Below are positions 1-6,872 of a DNA stretch of 29,167 nucleotides, piece after piece. Position numbers and translations under genes: made by a program. The stretch comes from a virus. Every line of letters starts with the position of its first letter. Position 1 is the first letter of the stretch. The stretch lies in IMG/VR virus record IMGVR_UViG_3300025120_000355, positions 1 through 29,167 of that record, one strand, 5' to 3'. A model generated the notes under the pieces. That model worked only from the letters and a program-made list of their open reading frames with translations. It made no database searches and was not told where the DNA came from.

Positions 1-2
1 AT

Positions 3-253
3 ATGCCTAAGCCTATGAATATGCCTAAGCCTATGCCTATGCCTAAGCCTATGCCTATGAATATGCCTAAGCCTATGAATATGAATATGCCTATGAATAT
101 GCCTATGAATATGCCTATGAATATGCCTATGCCAAATATGCCTCGTATGCCTATGCCAAATATGCCTATGCCAGATATGCCTCGTATGCCTATGCCAGAT
201 ATGCCTCGTATGCCTATGCCAAATATGCCTATGCCTATGCCTATGCCTATGCC
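3..253 (+). repeat. In-frame ATGCCT-type hexanucleotide tandem repeat
   Basis: The DNA is a run of 6-base units (ATGCCT, ATGAAT, AAGCCT, plus 9-base variants ending in AAT or CGT). All are multiples of three, so expansion or contraction keeps the frame. The units are imperfect copies, which suggests repeated slippage with later point changes rather than a very recent expansion. Confidence 0.85.
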
Positions 254-395
254 TGAAACTTCTTCATCATCGTCTTCATCTAATTATTCTGGAGTTCAAA
301 GACGGGCTTCCCAGTCTCAGGCATACATGCCTGAAGGTAAAGTTGGACGATTTGCTGAACGTTCAAAATCAATTGATTACAATTTGAAAAAATAA
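3..395 (+). CDS. Met-Pro repeat protein, C-terminal part (5' end outside window)
   Basis: The reading frame is open at the left edge, so the true start is probably upstream. About 84 residues are built of two- to six-residue units (MP, MPKP, MN, MPNMPR, MPD) in which nearly every second residue is Met or Pro. A serine run and a short non-repetitive basic tail follow. There is no signal peptide or membrane segment in the visible part. The regular Pro spacing suggests an extended, non-globular stalk or linker. A structural or adhesion role is only inference, and I do not recognise the family. A terminator follows 20 bases after the stop codon. Confidence 0.6.
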   Translation: MPKPMNMPKPMPMPKPMPMNMPKPMNMNMPMNMPMNMPMNMPMPNMPRMPMPNMPMPDMPRMPMPDMPRMPMPNMPMPMPMPMPETSSSSSSSNYSGVQRRASQSQAYMPEGKVGRFAERSKSIDYNLKK

Positions 396-415
396 GTACA
401 AATGTCATAGCTATT

Positions 416-439
416 GCGCCCTAATGGGCGCTATATTTA
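416..439 (+). terminator. Rho-independent terminator after the repeat gene
   Basis: Perfect 6-bp stem GCGCCC / GGGCGC (416-421 with 426-431) with a TAAT loop, followed by a T-rich stretch. It shares the core CCCTAATGGG with the terminator at 824. Confidence 0.75.
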
Positions 440-482
440 ATTTGTGCCCGGCGATGGGCCTGAACACTTATAATTCTTACGA

Positions 483-650
483 ATGCAATTATCACGCGAC
501 CAGCTGTCCGAGCTGGAAGGTTTGATAGACGACACAATCGAATATTTCTGCGACACAAATCAACTGTCAGGAGAGCTTGCCTGGATTGTTCTTCAATGCC
601 GTGCTACAGCCAAATTGGCTGAGATGGCTGGAGAACTAGCACCTGCCTGA
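483..650 (+). CDS. Small hypothetical protein (55 aa)
   Basis: ATG at 483, TGA at 648-650. The protein begins MQLSRDQLSELEGLIDD and is predicted all-helical and acidic, with no cysteine pair, signal or membrane segment. It lies alone with the next small gene between two look-alike terminators, so the two form a compact two-gene unit. No function can be assigned. The gene is too short for most ORF callers; I accept it because of its start spacing, codon use and clean fit to the next gene (3-base gap). Confidence 0.6.
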   Translation: MQLSRDQLSELEGLIDDTIEYFCDTNQLSGELAWIVLQCRATAKLAEMAGELAPA

Positions 651-653
651 CGA

Positions 654-818
654 ATGACAAATACAACCGAACTAACAGGACTGTTCATGCATTTCCTGGT
701 GCAATTAATTCGAGAGCACGAAGCTGATAACCCACAACAGGTCTATCAACTAGTAGCTGATCGCTGCCAAGCGGAAGCCAATCGGCTTATGGCTTTAGAT
801 CCTGCTCGCAACCGCTGA
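654..818 (+). CDS. Small hypothetical protein (54 aa)
   Basis: ATG at 654, stop at 816-818, three bases downstream of the preceding small gene. The product is helical and mildly acidic (begins MTNTTELTGLFMHFLVQ). No family is recognised. The stop codon is followed after five bases by the terminator at 824, so this gene ends the unit. Confidence 0.6.
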   Translation: MTNTTELTGLFMHFLVQLIREHEADNPQQVYQLVADRCQAEANRLMALDPARNR

Positions 819-823
819 TATAC

Positions 824-846
824 GGACCCTAATGGGTCCTTTATTT
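824..846 (+). terminator. Rho-independent terminator
   Basis: Stem GGACCC / GGGTCC (824-829 with 834-839), loop TAAT, then TTTATTT. Same loop and inner stem as the terminator at 416. A short palindrome TGCC-TATAT-GGCA (852-864) follows before the next gene and could be an operator. Confidence 0.75.
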
Positions 847-881
847 CCTATTGCCTATATGGCATTCACTTACTTTTTACT

Positions 882-1535
882 ATGACAATCGCTAATCCTG
901 TTTCAATTCTCGCTGAGTTTACTGGTGGCCTATCTGCGCCAGTTGATTACGACCTGCTGATTGGAGTTGGTGTAACCAAAGACTCTGATGCGGTGTTCTT
1001 TCGCTACGAAGACTCCAAGCCTATTGCTCTCGTCAATCCTGCAACTGGCAAGCCACTTCAGACATTCAAGAATGTCACTTGCTATGGCATTGAACTTGTT
1101 CATGATATTGGCACTTTCAAAGCTACCAAGCTCAACTTTAAGCTTCAAAACACAGAAGGTTCCAAGCTCTGCTTCACTTCTGGTGTCGAGACCATGTGGT
1201 CACAAGCTGTCGTCACAGCTCTGATGGGAATCATGGGGTCAGGAATGTATGACTTCAACACACCATTCACCTTCTGGTCCAAGCGTGGTGATCAAGGCAT
1301 GCGTCCTTCATTCGCCAACATCTATCTAGATGGCGAGCGTGTTTCTGACAATCATATGTATGAGCAGCTCCGCGACCTTCGTTCTGACAGAAATAAAGAA
1401 GGAATTATTGCCAGCGTTACAGATGCAGTACAAATTCTTTCTGCAGAGATCTCTGGTGTTCCAACTGAAGTTACTGTTCTTGATGAGCTTCGTGCTTTGC
1501 CAACAACTGAAGTAAATACAGAGGATGACTTCTGA
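882..1535 (+). CDS. Hypothetical protein with acidic C-terminal tail (217 aa)
   Basis: First and largest protein of the rightward early run. It is rich in beta-type segments for the first 150 residues and then helical. The last residues are NTEDDF, an acidic tail with a terminal Phe like those of ssDNA-binding proteins and replication partners. No Walker, Zn or nuclease motif is seen. Its stop codon overlaps the next start (TGATG). The tail and position make a DNA-replication or early role possible, but I do not recognise the family. Confidence 0.75.
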   Translation: MTIANPVSILAEFTGGLSAPVDYDLLIGVGVTKDSDAVFFRYEDSKPIALVNPATGKPLQTFKNVTCYGIELVHDIGTFKATKLNFKLQNTEGSKLCFTSGVETMWSQAVVTALMGIMGSGMYDFNTPFTFWSKRGDQGMRPSFANIYLDGERVSDNHMYEQLRDLRSDRNKEGIIASVTDAVQILSAEISGVPTEVTVLDELRALPTTEVNTEDDF

Positions 1536-1762
1536 TGCCTGTGAAAACTGACTATGAGCGCGATTTCATTTTTGATATTGACGCTTATTTAATCGATAAC
1601 TACCCATCCATGACAATGGCTATCCGCCGCTCTGTCTGTGCAATGGCACTTGAACAGCTGGAATCATATGAGCTAGAGATTTTTGTAGACGAATGTGTGT
1701 CGGAATATTCCAAAACACAGTTGCAACTACAAAAGAAAGAAGAGGAAGAAGAAGAGGAATGA
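1535..1762 (+). CDS. Small acidic hypothetical protein with poly-Glu end (75 aa)
   Basis: Starts inside the upstream stop codon (TGATG at 1533-1537), typical of translational coupling. The middle is helical. The C-terminus ends in seven consecutive Glu after two Lys, encoded by a purine run at 1734-1759. That run (GAAGAGGA...) also supplies the ribosome binding site for the next gene at 1759, so the same DNA serves two purposes. Function unknown. Confidence 0.65.
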   Translation: MPVKTDYERDFIFDIDAYLIDNYPSMTMAIRRSVCAMALEQLESYELEIFVDECVSEYSKTQLQLQKKEEEEEEE

Positions 1763-1929
1763 CCTCAAGAGCAGTTACTGAGCTGCTAGCTGCTAGACGT
1801 TACCTTAATACTGTGCTCCTCCAATTATCTATTGATGGGGAGCACATAACAGCATGTCGGTTGCTAGAGCTACTTGATTACTTTGCTGAAAACCCTACCG
1901 AATACATCCAATTTACAAATGAACGTTAG
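1759..1929 (+). CDS. Small hypothetical protein (56 aa)
   Basis: Start chosen at ATG 1759, which overlaps the upstream stop (ATGA) and has a strong GAGGA site just before it. A longer frame back to 1693 would only read the poly-purine tail of the neighbour in another phase. The product begins MTSRAVTELLAARRYLN and is helical throughout. Function unknown. Confidence 0.6.
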   Translation: MTSRAVTELLAARRYLNTVLLQLSIDGEHITACRLLELLDYFAENPTEYIQFTNER

Positions 1930-2140
1930 AGAACTACCCGATTATGACGTCCTCGATGTCGTACTGCTGTGCCACGGCGCACTGGCCCAAGACTCACCAG
2001 AACTTCCTACGTACTATCTCAACCGAATACTCAACATCGTGTTTGGTTATCTCACTAGCGAAGATCGCAAGGTTGTCGAAAACTACCTTGCTGAAAAGAA
2101 GTATCTACCTCCGCTAAAACTGCACCTGCCTAATTCATGA
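1919..2140 (+). CDS. Small hypothetical protein (73 aa)
   Basis: ATG at 1919 lies in the last codons of the upstream gene (11-base overlap). An in-frame ATG at 1874 would create a 56-base overlap and is less likely. The protein is mixed helical, begins MNVRELPDYDVLDVVLL and has one Cys. No recognised domain. It belongs to the same chain of overlapping genes. Confidence 0.6.
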   Translation: MNVRELPDYDVLDVVLLCHGALAQDSPELPTYYLNRILNIVFGYLTSEDRKVVENYLAEKKYLPPLKLHLPNS

Positions 2141-2295
2141 TTCACCTTCTACAGCAACAGGCTTACGACGATTCCTGGGTGACTAGAGAATTGTTTGAAG
2201 ACAAAGCACTTGCTGAAAAAGAATTGGCTTTACTCAACGATCTTTTGATTAATGGAAAGCCAATTTCAACCTATCGCGTTATTTCTCAAGCATGA
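2137..2295 (+). CDS. Small hypothetical protein (52 aa)
   Basis: ATG at 2137 overlaps the upstream stop by four bases (ATGA), and its own stop overlaps the next start in the same way at 2292. Begins MIHLLQQQAYDDSWVTREL, then a helical segment (KALAEKELALLNDLL). The look is that of a short phage protein of the kind describing strings of edited arguments in early operons, but no function is known. Confidence 0.55.
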   Translation: MIHLLQQQAYDDSWVTRELFEDKALAEKELALLNDLLINGKPISTYRVISQA

Positions 2296-2510
2296 CACTC
2301 TCTGTAATTGAGCAGACCAACTTTCGTAACTACATCGTTCATCGACTGATGCTTGAAATCGAGCGTCTCATTCCTGAATACATCCACACCAACGGATACC
2401 TCATTCATCATATTGAGGACAAAGGTTATGAGTCTGTCGAAGAGTCTTATGTCAATGACGTAAGCAACATCACCTTTACTTGGGCACCTGACCCTTTCGG
2501 AAGATCATGA
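2292..2510 (+). CDS. Small hypothetical protein (72 aa)
   Basis: Coupled to both neighbours by ATGA overlaps. Begins MTLSVIEQTNFRNYIVHRL; helical N-terminal half and a beta-like C-terminal end (NITFTWAPDPFGRS). No recognised family. Confidence 0.6.
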   Translation: MTLSVIEQTNFRNYIVHRLMLEIERLIPEYIHTNGYLIHHIEDKGYESVEESYVNDVSNITFTWAPDPFGRS

Positions 2511-2662
2511 ATGAACAACAGAAGCGGGTCAAGTTTGAGGAATACCTCGACGACTTTGACCCCACTCCCCAGTATCTATACGATGACTGGCTTGGACCAA
2601 TGGACTTTGACGACTTTTGTATTTACCTAGAGGAAGAAGAACTTGAAAAAACTAATGTCTGA
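2507..2662 (+). CDS. Small highly acidic hypothetical protein (51 aa)
   Basis: ATG at 2507 in an ATGA overlap. More than a third of residues are Asp or Glu (for example EEYLDDFDPTPQYLYDDW and LEEEELE), with many Tyr and Phe between them. Acidic aromatic mini-proteins of this type often mimic DNA or bind basic host proteins in other phages (for example T7 Ocr or Gp2-like inhibitors). That is only an analogy of composition here. Confidence 0.55.
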   Translation: MNEQQKRVKFEEYLDDFDPTPQYLYDDWLGPMDFDDFCIYLEEEELEKTNV

Positions 2663-2951
2663 AATGGAAGCAATTCCTGTGACTGCACCAAAAGTCAGAA
2701 CAGTTTTTAACCCCAACACACTTGAGGAAGACCCACACCTTGCTTATGAGGCAGAGATTCAGTACAAACGTAAACCACCTGCAGTTCGTTTGATTATGTG
2801 CGACCGATTAGACACCGTAATTGTCGGTGATCCTGTCATGATTTCCTATCATAGGGGTATGAGATGTTATCAACATGCACGACATTTAGTAATATCAAAT
2901 AACGATAACTGTATCGGTGGTTTCTATTTCACTGATGGTAATCCCGCTTAA
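2655..2951 (+). CDS. Hypothetical protein (98 aa)
   Basis: I chose ATG 2655, eight bases before the upstream stop; an in-frame TTG at 2643 would extend it by four residues. The product is mostly beta-type with central VRLIMCDRLDTVIVGDPVMISYHRG and a Gly-rich end. No known motif. It lies directly before the thioredoxin-like gene. Confidence 0.6.
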   Translation: MSEMEAIPVTAPKVRTVFNPNTLEEDPHLAYEAEIQYKRKPPAVRLIMCDRLDTVIVGDPVMISYHRGMRCYQHARHLVISNNDNCIGGFYFTDGNPA

Positions 2952-2955
2952 AACA

Positions 2956-3303
2956 ATGATGAAAAACTACAAGCTCTATGTATTTACCCAAGACGGGTGT
3001 ACTCCTTGCGATCGTCTCAAGGACCACGTCAAAACTCTCACGGAAAACGAAGCGGCTGAGTTGGACTTTGTCCCTCTTAAAGCGCCCTCAGGCGGCCCTA
3101 CAGCGTTGGCGGAGGAGTTATCGGTGGAACTGTCACCAACACTCGTCGTCGTTCATGAGGAGGTTTCCTGCCGACTAGATGAAGACGGCGATGAAGATTG
3201 TGACTATAGAGAAGAATCTGTTGAACGTTTTATTGGTGCCAATTCAATTATTGAGCACCTTCAAGCAACTCTCGATGCCTACACTTACGCACATCCAGAA
3301 TGA
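2956..3303 (+). CDS. Thioredoxin/glutaredoxin-like protein
   Basis: 115 aa from ATG 2956; the longer frame from 2917 reads into the neighbour. A beta strand (YKLYVF) leads to the redox motif C15-TP-C18, and a probable cis-Pro loop follows (LSPTLVVV), so the thioredoxin fold is likely complete. Between them lies an acidic stretch, and the CRLDEDGDEDC segment carries two more cysteines. Such proteins reduce disulfides. With the ribonucleotide reductase genes 1 kb downstream, whose large subunit ends in a CxxC pair, it is a plausible reductant for that enzyme. That link is inference. Confidence 0.75.
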   Translation: MMKNYKLYVFTQDGCTPCDRLKDHVKTLTENEAAELDFVPLKAPSGGPTALAEELSVELSPTLVVVHEEVSCRLDEDGDEDCDYREESVERFIGANSIIEHLQATLDAYTYAHPE

Positions 3304-3506
3304 CCGAAAACGAACGCGAAGAGTTTATATTTGACTTGTCTCATCACATGGTTGGCAAACTATCACATGCTGGTATATTTGCCATGGCAGTAGATCAAAT
3401 GTGCACTATACTTGCCAGAGAAAGTGATGAACAGCTTTGCAAGATTGGGCCACACAATCTGTACAAGAAAGGCAAAAAGAAACACAAAAAAGTTAAAGGG
3501 TTTTAA
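3300..3506 (+). CDS. Small hypothetical protein with basic tail (68 aa)
   Basis: ATGA overlap with the thioredoxin-like gene. The N-terminal 50 residues are helical and acidic; the last 15 are Lys-rich (KKGKKKHKKVKGF), suggesting nucleic-acid or ribosome contact. Function unknown. Confidence 0.6.
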   Translation: MTENEREEFIFDLSHHMVGKLSHAGIFAMAVDQMCTILARESDEQLCKIGPHNLYKKGKKKHKKVKGF

Positions 3507-3679
3507 TGCAGCCTGAACAATACTTACTACTTATTGGCGAGCTTCACGGGTGCTCTCAACACCTAGCTGCCATCGATCAGCCACATGATCGCGAAGCAAT
3601 TAATGAATTAATTGTTAAGTACAACAAATTATATTTCAAATTGGTCAAAGAAAATGAGCAAAAAAGCAAATGTCATTGA
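3506..3679 (+). CDS. Small hypothetical protein (57 aa)
   Basis: ATG 3506 overlaps the upstream stop by one base (TAATG). Begins MQPEQYLLLIGELHGCSQHL; helical, ends KSKCH. It overlaps the start of the IF-1 gene by 26 bases in another frame, so its 3' end doubles as the IF-1 leader. Function unknown. Confidence 0.55.
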   Translation: MQPEQYLLLIGELHGCSQHLAAIDQPHDREAINELIVKYNKLYFKLVKENEQKSKCH

Positions 3680-3878
3680 AGCAAGAGGTGTCATCTTTAA
3701 GGAGAGTGGCAACGGTTACTTCAATGTTGAACTAGATGAGCCAACAGAACATAAGTGTTTGTGCAGAGCATCAGGGAAATTAGTAACACGTAAGATCCAG
3801 CTCTTGGTTGGCGATCGAGTTACCGTAGAACTTAGTCCCTTTGATCTAACAAGAGGACGCATCACACTAAGGGAATAA
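3654..3878 (+). CDS. infA: Translation initiation factor IF-1 homologue
   Basis: 74 aa from ATG 3654, the normal length of bacterial IF-1 (about 72). It matches the whole OB-fold pattern: an N-terminal MSKK lead, G-x-I-x-E strand region, a conserved SGK (residues near 48), then LVGDRVTVELSPFDLTRGRI, which is nearly the family signature GDxVxVExSPYDxxxGRI. IF-1 binds the 30S A site and works with IF-2 and IF-3. A phage copy could favour viral mRNAs, as inference. An in-frame ATG at 3612 would add 14 residues not found in the family and was rejected. MazG-like follows two bases later. Confidence 0.88.
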   Translation: MSKKANVIEARGVIFKESGNGYFNVELDEPTEHKCLCRASGKLVTRKIQLLVGDRVTVELSPFDLTRGRITLRE

Positions 3879-3880
3879 TT

Positions 3881-4321
3881 ATGACATTACTTGAACAAGC
3901 TCGTCAATTCAGAGAGATTTTTAATCAAGAAATTCTTGAAAATATCTCTAGATTTGGATTTATTAAAAAGGGTCTATGGGATATGCAGCTTAGATTGATA
4001 GCTGAAGAAGGTCAAGAGTTTATGACTGCTGCTGATGAGTGTTTTGCTGATCCTGAAAACACAAAACGTAGAGAAGAACTTGTCAAAGAACTATCAGATC
4101 TTGTCTTTGTCTGCTATCAATTTGCTGCTACTTATGGTATCGATTTAGATAAGGCTATGCAACTCGTTTATGAGTCTAATCTCAGTAAACTAGATGAACA
4201 AGGAAAGCCAATTTACAGAGAAGACGGAAAGGTCCTTAAAGGTCCATCGTATTTACCGCCCGATCTAGGCGACTGCCTACCTAAACCTCAACTTAATTAC
4301 TACGACACCAATGGAAAATAA
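3881..4321 (+). CDS. MazG-like nucleoside triphosphate pyrophosphohydrolase
   Basis: 146 aa, all-alpha NTP-PPase type. The metal-binding signature is visible: E42-E43-x2-E46 (EEGQEF), then E70-x2-D73 (KELSDLVF), followed by the typical phage ending GIDLDKAMQLVYESNLSKL. Family members hydrolyse (d)NTPs to monophosphates and pyrophosphate. Cyanophage MazG proteins have been proposed to alter host nucleotide pools, including (p)ppGpp, though that activity has been questioned. It sits between IF-1 and RNR, matching a role in nucleotide balance. Its last 11 bases overlap nrdA. Confidence 0.8.
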   Translation: MTLLEQARQFREIFNQEILENISRFGFIKKGLWDMQLRLIAEEGQEFMTAADECFADPENTKRREELVKELSDLVFVCYQFAATYGIDLDKAMQLVYESNLSKLDEQGKPIYREDGKVLKGPSYLPPDLGDCLPKPQLNYYDTNGK

Positions 4322-5735
4322 GCAAGTGATTGCACGCACTGGGCGTGTACAAAATTGGATTGATGATCCAGCTAGTCGCCTCCCTGTCAGCTGCACAGTT
4401 TTTGTAGTTGATGACAGTATGGAGGGACCCAATGGAATCGAAGCCAGCTGGCGCTACGTGAGTCACGGATTGCGCTTCGGGGCGGGGGTTGCTGTACATC
4501 TTTCCAAGATTCGTCCTGCCGGGCATGACAACGGTAAAGGGCTAGTAAGTTCTGGGCCTTGTTCATTCGGCAAAATTTATTCCTGCCTGAATGAGCAACT
4601 CCGTAGAGGTGGGGTCTACAAGAACGGAGCTGTGGTGCTTCACCTCGATTTAAACCATAAGGACATCCTTGAGTTCGTCAATATGCCTAGGCACGAAATA
4701 CCTTGGGCTAAGCGTTGCATTAACTTGTCTAACGTCATGTGGGACATGGCCAAGCCTGCAGTCAAAGATGCAATCCTCAAAGGTATTGCTCGTGGTGACA
4801 TCTGGCTAGCCAAGATCCGCAGTGATCAGCATGGTGAAAGGATTTATGCGAACGTATGCCTGGAGGTTTTTCTCAAATCACGTGGCACATGTCTTTTGGA
4901 GCATATAAACTTAGGTGCTTGTCGTCCTGAAGATATCCCGTCTGCATTTATTGCAGGAATGTCAGAGCTTATTGATCTGCATTCAAAAACTGGTGTCGAA
5001 AATACAGGTGAGTACCTAGCACAAGAAGAAGATCGGCAAGTGGGGCTAGGCATGCTTGGACTAGCAAACCTCTTAGCTCTTGAGAAAGTTACCTATGCTG
5101 AATTTGGTGAAGCTTTAACTGCTCACTTGTATCCTGAAGGCGATTATCTTACGACTCCAGAAGCACGTAAGATAGTTAAAGAACTTCAGTTAGGTGTTGA
5201 TTCAGCAGCAGCTATTGCAGAACGAGCCAATATGGATCGTTGCTTTGCTATTGCTCCAACTGCCTCTTGTAGTTACCGTTACAAAGACCGATCTGGCTAT
5301 ACCACGGCCCCCGAAATTGCACCGCCAATCGGACGCACAGTGGATAGAGACAGCTCTACATTTGGTGTTGAAACATTCGACTACGGAGAAGTTGAAACAG
5401 CTGACTCGGTTGGTTGGGACAACTACAAACGTGTAGTCGATGGCATTATGGAAATGCTAAAACGCACCGGCCTGGCTCATGGCTATAGTTTCAATTCATG
5501 GAGCGACGTTGTTACTTACGACGATGCATTCATTGAAGCTTGGCTAGATTCTCCACAAACTTCGCTGTACTACAGCTTGCAAGTTATGCAGAACACGCAG
5601 GCAAAAGATGATGCACTTGCTGCACTAGACGGTGACTTTGGAACTATGTTCGGATTCAACGACGGCGACGCCGATGATGACGGCATTATCAACATCTTTA
5701 ATGACCCAGCAGCCTGTGTCGGCTGCGCTGAATAA
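4311..5735 (+). CDS. nrdA: Ribonucleotide reductase, class I large (alpha) subunit, short cyanophage type
   Basis: 474 aa, far shorter than E. coli NrdA (761) but normal for cyanophage enzymes. The catalytic N-x-C-x-E motif is at N181-C183-E185. The redox cysteines are C28 and C204, and PTASCSYRYK forms the phosphate-binding loop. The C-terminal CxxC pair (C469, C472) is present. A tyrosine dyad (Y420-Y421) marks the radical path to a beta subunit, so the enzyme is class I although relatives were often labelled B12-dependent. The N-terminal ATP cone is absent, so ATP/dATP feedback is probably lost. It makes dNDPs for phage replication together with NrdB just downstream. Confidence 0.88.
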   Translation: MENKQVIARTGRVQNWIDDPASRLPVSCTVFVVDDSMEGPNGIEASWRYVSHGLRFGAGVAVHLSKIRPAGHDNGKGLVSSGPCSFGKIYSCLNEQLRRGGVYKNGAVVLHLDLNHKDILEFVNMPRHEIPWAKRCINLSNVMWDMAKPAVKDAILKGIARGDIWLAKIRSDQHGERIYANVCLEVFLKSRGTCLLEHINLGACRPEDIPSAFIAGMSELIDLHSKTGVENTGEYLAQEEDRQVGLGMLGLANLLALEKVTYAEFGEALTAHLYPEGDYLTTPEARKIVKELQLGVDSAAAIAERANMDRCFAIAPTASCSYRYKDRSGYTTAPEIAPPIGRTVDRDSSTFGVETFDYGEVETADSVGWDNYKRVVDGIMEMLKRTGLAHGYSFNSWSDVVTYDDAFIEAWLDSPQTSLYYSLQVMQNTQAKDDALAALDGDFGTMFGFNDGDADDDGIINIFNDPAACVGCAE

Positions 5736-5754
5736 ACCTTATACATTCAAACAA

Positions 5755-6486
5755 ATGAAAGCAGAAACTCCCTACATCCATCTACACGAGCGCAAGCGTA
5801 CCTGGACTCCAGTCCAAGTATCTGCTGGTCTACTCCTTGATGGTGGCGAAGAAGTTATTCAACGAGCATTAGCACTCCGTTGTCTTGAAATCCCCGTAGG
5901 TGACTTTATTAGCCAAGCTATGAAAGGTGACCTGCCTGATGTGAAGGGCTGCAAGGAGTTGCTTGCTTCCAATGTTGTTGATGAAGAAAACCATGATATT
6001 GCCCTTAATTTCGCAGCTAAAGCACATGGAGTCTCCCCTCAGTTTGAGAAGGAGGCTGCACACATTTGTAAGACCTGGCTTGAGCTGGACCGCCATCCTG
6101 TTCTCAAAGCTGTGGTACTTGAGAGATCAGTCTTTTTCGTCTTACTGCCCATCTTCCGACGGTTGGGAGATACAGGATTGCGTACGACAAGTGCCGATAT
6201 CTCACGAGATGAGCAGACCCATGTCGCAGCGAACACACTTGTCTGTGAATCGCTTGGTCTTAAGTCAGACAAAACGCTCAATAACCTTAGGAGAGCTACG
6301 GTTGCTTGGTGCCTTCAGTCCCTCAAAGGGGAAGCAGATAACAAGCATCTCTCCAGCAACTTCTGGCTTAGTAGTTCAGATTCTCTATATACAGTAGGCA
6401 AAGCTCAAGGGCTTGCCGACACTCGCGCCTCAAGAATGCCTGCGTTTTTTGAGACTGCCAACCAAAACTTACCTCAGTACGCTTAA
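5755..6486 (+). CDS. nrdB: Ribonucleotide reductase small (beta) subunit without the usual radical tyrosine
   Basis: 243 aa from ATG 5755; an in-frame ATG at 5701, overlapping nrdA, is possible and would add 18 residues. Ferritin-like helices carry the metal ligand set E45, E77-x2-H80, E123 and E153-x2-H156, all in expected spacing. The position of E. coli Tyr122 (seven residues after the E77-type ligand) is Leu84, so a stable tyrosyl radical of class Ia/Ib is not possible at that site. A metal-based or other radical, as in classes Ic/Id, is inferred. It forms the holoenzyme with the upstream alpha subunit. Confidence 0.82.
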   Translation: MKAETPYIHLHERKRTWTPVQVSAGLLLDGGEEVIQRALALRCLEIPVGDFISQAMKGDLPDVKGCKELLASNVVDEENHDIALNFAAKAHGVSPQFEKEAAHICKTWLELDRHPVLKAVVLERSVFFVLLPIFRRLGDTGLRTTSADISRDEQTHVAANTLVCESLGLKSDKTLNNLRRATVAWCLQSLKGEADNKHLSSNFWLSSSDSLYTVGKAQGLADTRASRMPAFFETANQNLPQYA

Positions 6487-6487
6487 T

Positions 6488-6775
6488 ATGCCACCGCTTG
6501 AATTCACTGTTAAAGAAAAGATTAAAATTCAAATAGTAGACCAAGAAGTTAACCTCAAGACCTTTGTTGACAGCCACTTACCATCTGATTGCCATATCGT
6601 TACTTATTCTATTGATGGCAATATTGCTTATGATGTAGTACGTGCATACACAATGGCCGATATTTTTGACGCTTATTTCGACAAGCTCAGAGGTAAAGGT
6701 GAGTTATTAAAAATTCAATCTGGCTACGGAAAGATACGACCAAATCTATATGGCAAAATCAAAACTGAAGAGTGA
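6488..6775 (+). CDS. Hypothetical protein (95 aa)
   Basis: ATG 6488, one base after the nrdB stop; the longer frame from 6413 lies inside nrdB. Beta-rich N-terminal half (VKEKIKIQIVDQEVNL), then mixed. No recognised motif. Its position between nrdB and thyX suggests a link to nucleotide metabolism or simply cotranscription. Confidence 0.6.
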   Translation: MPPLEFTVKEKIKIQIVDQEVNLKTFVDSHLPSDCHIVTYSIDGNIAYDVVRAYTMADIFDAYFDKLRGKGELLKIQSGYGKIRPNLYGKIKTEE

Positions 6776-6872
6776 TTACATAGACGATCTCTGTCTTTAT
6801 GTCAGAGAGCGTGCGAATAAATTAACTGTCAAACAATTACGTCAATTGCTAGCAATACATGCACACAGCTAA
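6750..6872 (+). CDS. Very small basic hypothetical protein (40 aa)
   Basis: ATG 6750 to TAA 6870-6872, overlapping both neighbours (26 and 14 bases). Begins MAKSKLKSDYIDDLCLYV and then a helix (VKQLRQLLAIHAHS). A gene is likely because it bridges the otherwise empty stretch before thyX, but it is near the size limit for certainty. Confidence 0.45.
   Translation: MAKSKLKSDYIDDLCLYVRERANKLTVKQLRQLLAIHAHS

Noticed and set aside
3-253. CRISPR-like or other spaced repeat array
   Set aside because: Units are 6-9 bases with no spacers and lie wholly inside a reading frame.
4311-5735. Annotation of the RNR large subunit as B12-dependent class II
   Set aside because: A tyrosine dyad at 420-421 and a beta-subunit gene directly downstream show a class I enzyme.
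5963-6397. 144-aa open frame in another phase inside nrdB
   Set aside because: It overlaps the well-supported RNR beta gene fully, is Ser/Leu/Arg-rich as expected of a shadow frame, and has no motif or ribosome binding site.
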